A DNA stretch of 7,849 bases from an uncultured Chloroflexaceae bacterium (GTDB taxonomy: Bacteria > Chloroflexota > Chloroflexia > Chloroflexales > Chloroflexaceae): NCBI GenBank assembly GCA_937141995.1, contig CAKZQX010000119.1:1-7849 (forward strand), read 5' to 3'. Shown here one piece after another: positions 4,151 through 7,849 of the stretch; position 1 is the first letter of the stretch, and every line of letters starts with the position of its first letter. Both the position numbers and the translations under genes were made by a program. Below the pieces are notes generated by a model that was not told where the DNA came from, made no database searches, and was given only the letters and a program-made list of their open reading frames with translations.

Positions 4151-5434
4151 CTACGACACATTCGCCAACTGGTACATAGCCGGCCGGCGTATCTGTCCTC
4201 GCCTGATCAGGTCATCGTACAGCAGCGTCATACGCGGGGCAATACTGTCCCACCCATAGCACAGCGCCCGCTGATACCCTGCATGCCGGATCTGCCGGCG
4301 CAACGCATGATCGGTCAGCAAACGTTCCAACCGATCCGCCAGAGCCTGGGGATTATCCGGGGGTACCAGGAACCCACTGCGACCATCCTCAATCGTGCTT
4401 GAGAGGCCACCGACATCCGAGGCAACGACCGGCGCAGCACAGGCCAGCGCTTCAAGTGCTACCAGACCAAAGGATTCATAGTGAGAGGGGACAACCACAA
4501 TATCCGTAGCCGCATAATAATCGGGGAGCAACTGCTGCGGTTGCGCGCCGATAAAGGACACAGCGCCGGTGACACCCAGTTCATCGCGCAGGGCAGCGAG
4601 CCGGCGCTGTTCACCATTCCAGTGATCCGGTTGCTCTTCAGACGCGCCGCCAATCAGGAGGACGCGCAACTGATCCCGCCAGGCCGGCTGATGTTGCTGG
4701 AGTAGTGCCAGCGCGCGGATCAGGCAATCCATACCCTTGAGCGGCTCCATACGGCCCACACAGAGCAGCAAGCGCTGATTCGGGTCCAGACCTAGCTTCC
4801 GGCGGGCAGCTTCCTGTGATTGAGGCTGAAACTGCTGCAAATCCACGCCACACGGAATGACATGAATCCGTTCAGCATCGGCACCATAGTGCCAGACCAT
4901 CTGCGCCCGATCCAGGGGTGTAGCTGCAACCACTGCGTCTGCTGCGCGCAGCAAGCGCCCTTCGATAGCAATGCGCTGGGTTGTTTCCGTCTCTTCACTA
5001 CTCCGCGCAACCTGATTCTTCATCACGCCAAGGGTATGAAACATATGCACCAGCGGTATCCCCCAACTCCGGCGCAGACGTATCCCGGCCTCACCCGAAA
5101 GCCAGTAGTGACTATGGATAACGTCATAAACCAGATCTTCACCGTCGGCGAAGCAGCGCAACCGGCTGACAAACTCCGGCAAATAGGTCAGTACCCAGTT
5201 TTTATCATACGGAACCGCCGGGCCGGTCGGCAGGTTAATGACCCGCACCCCCGGCGCAAGCGGTACAACGGTGGAGAGCGTGCGATCCTGGTACCGGGTA
5301 AAAATATCAACGAGCATGCCGCGCCGGGCCAACTCGCGCGCCATTTCACGCACATAGACATTCATCCCACCGGCCTCTTTGCCCCCCAGATGCGCCAGCG
5401 GACTGCTATGCACGCTCAAAATTGCAATACGCAT
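4151..5434 (-). CDS. GT4 glycosyltransferase, MshA-like
   Basis: A 427-residue GT-B fold retaining glycosyltransferase of family GT4, transferring a sugar from a nucleotide sugar. The N-terminal acceptor domain has the MshA/sucrose-phosphate-synthase-like opening ILSVHSSPLA then GGMNVYV (22-28), and HSHYWLSG (107-114). The C-terminal donor domain has VGRMEPLKG (226-234) with Arg228 and Lys233 for the diphosphate, and the EX7E motif Glu320/Glu328 in YESFGLVALEAL. Resemblance to actinobacterial MshA is strong along the length, but sucrose synthase/phosphate synthase relatives share these features. The start is ATG at 5434, because MRIAILS begins the first beta strand; GGGAG lies 11 bases upstream, a rather long spacing. 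An upstream start at 5509 adds a Cys/Tyr-rich stretch unlike the family. It was probably in an operon with the downstream PIG-L deacetylase before the MITE-like insertion. Confidence 0.93.
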   Translation of the reverse strand: MRIAILSVHSSPLAHLGGKEAGGMNVYVREMARELARRGMLVDIFTRYQDRTLSTVVPLAPGVRVINLPTGPAVPYDKNWVLTYLPEFVSRLRCFADGEDLVYDVIHSHYWLSGEAGIRLRRSWGIPLVHMFHTLGVMKNQVARSSEETETTQRIAIEGRLLRAADAVVAATPLDRAQMVWHYGADAERIHVIPCGVDLQQFQPQSQEAARRKLGLDPNQRLLLCVGRMEPLKGMDCLIRALALLQQHQPAWRDQLRVLLIGGASEEQPDHWNGEQRRLAALRDELGVTGAVSFIGAQPQQLLPDYYAATDIVVVPSHYESFGLVALEALACAAPVVASDVGGLSSTIEDGRSGFLVPPDNPQALADRLERLLTDHALRRQIRHAGYQRALCYGWDSIAPRMTLLYDDLIRRGQIRRPAMYQLANVS

Positions 5435-5450
5435 TATGTGATGTGCTCCC

Positions 5451-5517
5451 AGTAGGTATACATATACACGCCGCACAGATACACACGCGTAAGGTATACA
5501 TGCATACACTACCTACT
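5451..5517. promoter_or_regulatory. Repeat cluster upstream of the glycosyltransferase
   Basis: AGGTATACAT occurs at 5454-5463 and again at 5492-5501, 38 bases apart and each followed within a few bases by ATACAC. AGTAGGTA (5451-5458) and TACCTACT (5510-5517) are perfect inverted arms bracketing the region. Placement 17-83 bases above the ATG fits the promoter/leader of the gene. No clear -10/-35 pair can be assigned with confidence. Confidence 0.4.
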
Positions 5518-5540
5518 TGTGCAAGTACAACTGGTACCCT

Positions 5541-5558
5541 GTCACATCATCGTCACAT
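5541..5558. promoter_or_regulatory. Tandem GTCACAT sites one helical turn apart
   Basis: GTCACAT appears at 5541-5547 and 5552-5558, exactly 11 bases apart in the same orientation, about 110 bases above the glycosyltransferase start. Direct repeats with 11-bp periodicity are the usual target form of OmpR/PhoB-family response regulators. No regulator is identified and the call rests on spacing alone. Confidence 0.3.
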
Positions 5559-5659
5559 ACGCACAGCCACAGCGCTCACGCTTTCCGGGGTCCAGAGAAG
5601 TTGTACCACAGGTCGCACAGGGGCACAAGTTGATGCAGATCAGGCAAGATATAAGGAAA

Positions 5660-7090
5660 CTACGGCGCGCGCTTGATATATAGCGGACTGACACCAACTT
5701 CCAGCACCACCTGATCACCTATAACTGTTGGGGCAATAGTCGCTCCATCCCGGTCATAGATCGCAATCACCTGTGACCGCGGCACCCGGATAGTCTGTTG
5801 TCCTCCCTCTCTGGCCCAGAGCAGATCAACCAGACCGTTGCTCCCGGCAAACCGATATGCTTCCACCCCCGCGCCATAATCGGAAATAGCCGTCACACTA
5901 CGGGTCATACTCACCTGCTGAATAAGTTGTTGATAGGCAAAATAACTGGGGCGAGGAATTTGCTCATGATCGAGCAAGCCGGCACTACGCCAGCCGGGTC
6001 CATTCAAGGTATACCAGAATACCGAGTGCAGATCTGCGGACATTGACCGGGCCAAAATGCGCACAACATAATCTGCCTGAGCTTGCAGGTAGGCCGGATC
6101 AAACTCCTCACCCCCGAAGAGTAACCCGGTTTCATTCAAGGAGAGCGGCTTATCAACATTATACCGGGCCATGACCTCCCGCAAAAACTTTGCTTTGCCA
6201 AGCGTTGCACCACCCCAGTCTGACCAGGTAGGGTGTGTCAAATCGCTATCCACTGCACGTCCTGCATAATACGCATAGGCATGATAGGGTAAAATATCAA
6301 AACTCTCACCGGCACCAGCACGCAAAATCCCCTCCAGAAAATTACTGGAAGTATCGTTTTCTGCTGCCCCGGTACCGGGATTATCCAATATCAGACCACC
6401 GACCAACACTTGCGCCGATGGATCGACGGCTTTAATCGCCGGTGTCACGACCTTTAACATCTCACCGTAATGTTCACCGCCATAGTAAGGATCAGAGGCA
6501 TCACCCCAGCAACCAAAGAGGTTATCTTTTGCTACCAGGCGTGGATCGATATCTGGTTCGTTCCCCAACTCCCAAAAACGAACATTATAGGGTGGTCTTC
6601 GATAACGAGTAACCAGTGCTTGCATAAACTTTGCAAAATCGTCAAAGTACTCTGTACGAATCGCGCCACACGATGTCTGATATGGTTGGCCCTCGGCATC
6701 ATAATAGGTCTTTGTGGCCCAGTCCGGACTCTGAGCGATAGCCACAACGGGTGTTATATTTGCCGCCTGAGCACTAATAAGTTCTATTTCAAAATCCAAT
6801 AATACTTCCCAGTTATAAGTACTTTCTGACGTTGGTTGAATCTCATTCCAACCTATAAGGTTAAGCCGTACCCATGTCACGCCAAGCTCATTTGCCCGCG
6901 AAAAGACTGATTGGGTAAATATCCAGGGTTGGCTGATCTGCACACCAAAAGGAGAGTCCCAATTTTGAGATATCAAAGGCAGGTACACCGCGTGTTCTTG
7001 TTCTGCTACGGCAGGTGGAAATTCCGACGATATCAGCACCAGACAGTATAAAAGAAGCCCCATGAGTAAAGAACAGCGACGCAACAGCAT
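5660..7090 (-). CDS. Secreted clan-A glycoside hydrolase (GH39/GH5-like)
   Basis: A 476-residue exported protein. Residues 1-29 are a signal peptide: Arg4/Arg5, a hydrophobic core at 8-20, and probable cleavage after AVA (27-29). The mature N-terminus carries VYLPLISQ (35-42), a linker motif common in Chloroflexota surface proteins. A (beta/alpha)8 catalytic domain spans about 50-390. WELGNEPD (173-180) contains the proton donor Glu178 of the NEP motif, and LSLNETG (316-322) contains the likely nucleophile Glu320. HAYAYY (270-275) and FWYTLNGPGW (358-367) are consistent with active-site loops. A C-terminal beta-sandwich (about 395-476) ends in VSPLYIK. The ATG at 7090 has AAGGGG at 7104-7099 with eight bases between; a longer frame to 7222 would overlap the preceding gene. 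It likely cleaves a cell-surface or exogenous polysaccharide, but the substrate is unknown. Only 73 bases separate it from the upstream gene, with no terminator seen. Confidence 0.9.
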   Translation of the reverse strand: MLLRRCSLLMGLLLYCLVLISSEFPPAVAEQEHAVYLPLISQNWDSPFGVQISQPWIFTQSVFSRANELGVTWVRLNLIGWNEIQPTSESTYNWEVLLDFEIELISAQAANITPVVAIAQSPDWATKTYYDAEGQPYQTSCGAIRTEYFDDFAKFMQALVTRYRRPPYNVRFWELGNEPDIDPRLVAKDNLFGCWGDASDPYYGGEHYGEMLKVVTPAIKAVDPSAQVLVGGLILDNPGTGAAENDTSSNFLEGILRAGAGESFDILPYHAYAYYAGRAVDSDLTHPTWSDWGGATLGKAKFLREVMARYNVDKPLSLNETGLLFGGEEFDPAYLQAQADYVVRILARSMSADLHSVFWYTLNGPGWRSAGLLDHEQIPRPSYFAYQQLIQQVSMTRSVTAISDYGAGVEAYRFAGSNGLVDLLWAREGGQQTIRVPRSQVIAIYDRDGATIAPTVIGDQVVLEVGVSPLYIKRAP

Positions 7091-7163
7091 AGTTGTAACC
7101 CCTTGTTTGGAAAAAGCAGTAAGGACGATAACGACTATGTGACAAGAACAGGGAAGTGATAGG

Positions 7164-7849
7164 TTACTCAATAAGCGTAACCTGTATAGAAGAGAACGCA
7201 ATACTGACTGAACGCGTGTCATTGTTGCCCGGAATTACCTCGGCTGGTACAAAGTTACCAGCCATCAATTCTAATTGCACGATATTGAAGTCCCGGCGCA
7301 GAGGGATGAGCACCTCATTGGTAACACCAGTTACAACCGGTATCATCATTTCATGATCATGATTTACTGTCAATTTTAATTGACCTCTTTCGCCTAGAGC
7401 TTTACCAATATTCATTTCAGCCGGAGTAAGAGAAAGTAACGCAGTAGCGGTCTGTTCCATATAAAGCAAGATCTGCGCTGGTGATTGCATCCACCGGAGC
7501 CTCAAATTTGCGTCGTAGTCGTACCAACCTACAGGTAGACTAATACCCATTGTAGGAAATACTGTAAATCCGGCCGGAATACTGGAAGGCATCTCGTTTG
7601 AACCCAGTATAAAACCTTTATCCAGAAGGCCAGGTTCTCGTAGTTGTAAATCGGAACGAAAATAATGAGAAGGAGTACAAAGTACTGGGGCATTCCAACA
7701 TTGTTCTGAATTTGTTGGGATATAAACAACTAAACCATCATCAGTTTCACGCGATGTATACGCAGGAACAGGAGCAGGTAGCAAACCGGTTTCATCCTGC
7801 CTGATAGGAGCAACCCAGAGCGGATTACGAAGTGGTGATACATATAAGA
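7164..7849 (-). CDS. C-terminal part of a large protein, possibly membrane glycosyltransferase
   Basis: The frame is open from the window edge to TAA at 7166-7164, giving 227 residues of a 5'-truncated gene; a TTG at 7784 is internal, not a start. The visible part contains DGLVVYIP, then CWNAPVLCTP with two cysteines, then LQLREPGLLDKGF. I associate this pattern with the last extracytoplasmic segment of Chloroflexota polytopic membrane glycosyltransferases, from recall only. A second part with GWYDYDANLRLRWM, then alternating strands and IPLRRDFNIVQLEL, ending in DTRSVSIAFSSIQVTLIE, looks like a beta-sandwich. No membrane helix is visible here. Base composition is AT-richer than the puf region. 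Co-transcription with the hydrolase downstream is likely. Function is tentative. Confidence 0.75.
   Translation of the reverse strand, partial: LYVSPLRNPLWVAPIRQDETGLLPAPVPAYTSRETDDGLVVYIPTNSEQCWNAPVLCTPSHYFRSDLQLREPGLLDKGFILGSNEMPSSIPAGFTVFPTMGISLPVGWYDYDANLRLRWMQSPAQILLYMEQTATALLSLTPAEMNIGKALGERGQLKLTVNHDHEMMIPVVTGVTNEVLIPLRRDFNIVQLELMAGNFVPAEVIPGNNDTRSVSIAFSSIQVTLIE

Noticed and set aside
5435..5509. Longer N-terminus for the glycosyltransferase
   Set aside because: The extra residues are Cys/Tyr-rich, encoded by the repeat-rich leader, and precede the normal first beta strand of the family.
7091..7222. Longer N-terminus for the glycoside hydrolase
   Set aside because: It would overlap the end of the preceding gene. 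The ATG at 7090 has a good ribosome binding site and begins a textbook signal peptide.

Overview
The window comes from a filamentous anoxygenic phototroph of the Chloroflexota, most likely Chloroflexales/Chloroflexineae (Chloroflexus, Oscillochloris or Chloroploca type). The key evidence is an adjacent pair of type-II (quinone) photosynthetic reaction-centre genes, pufL and pufM. They are two separate genes, unlike the fused pufLM described in Roseiflexus. PufM also carries the Chloroflexus hallmark of Leu where purple bacteria have the accessory-bacteriochlorophyll His. Genus-level placement is inference.

Layout, left to right. 1-144 (+): C-terminal end of a probably exported protein ending in FLPLVIQ. 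145-646: no gene recognised, several hairpins. 647-690: strong bidirectional terminator. 703-778 (-): tRNA-Gly(GCC) with encoded CCA and its own extended -10 promoter. 821-861: pufLM terminator. 898-1848 and 1889-2800 (-): pufM and pufL, read L then M from a near-consensus sigma70 promoter at 2947-2975 that carries an inverted-repeat operator candidate. No pufB, pufA or pufC is present, so the antenna and cytochrome genes lie elsewhere. 3146-3183: terminator. 3215-3907 (-): PIG-L family Zn deacetylase. 3934-4132: a 199-bp non-coding element with perfect 16-bp terminal inverted repeats and a 5-bp CAATT duplication on both sides, i.e. a MITE-like insertion. 4151-5434 (-): MshA-like GT4 glycosyltransferase. 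5660-7090 (-): secreted clan-A glycoside hydrolase. 7164-7849 (-): C-terminal part of a further protein that runs off the window, perhaps the exported domain of a membrane glycosyltransferase.

How it fits together. pufLM is a compact, independently promoted and terminated photosynthesis unit. The glycosyltransferase and deacetylase look like a two-step pair (sugar transfer, then N-deacetylation of a GlcNAc-type product), as in MshA/MshB and BshA/BshB. Subtracting the MITE-like element and one target copy leaves only 39 bp between them, so they were probably an operon that the insertion split. The hydrolase and the upstream partial gene are probably co-transcribed and act on cell-surface polysaccharide. 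The strongest non-genic discoveries are the MITE-like element with its internal 24-bp perfect palindrome, and the pufLM promoter/operator.
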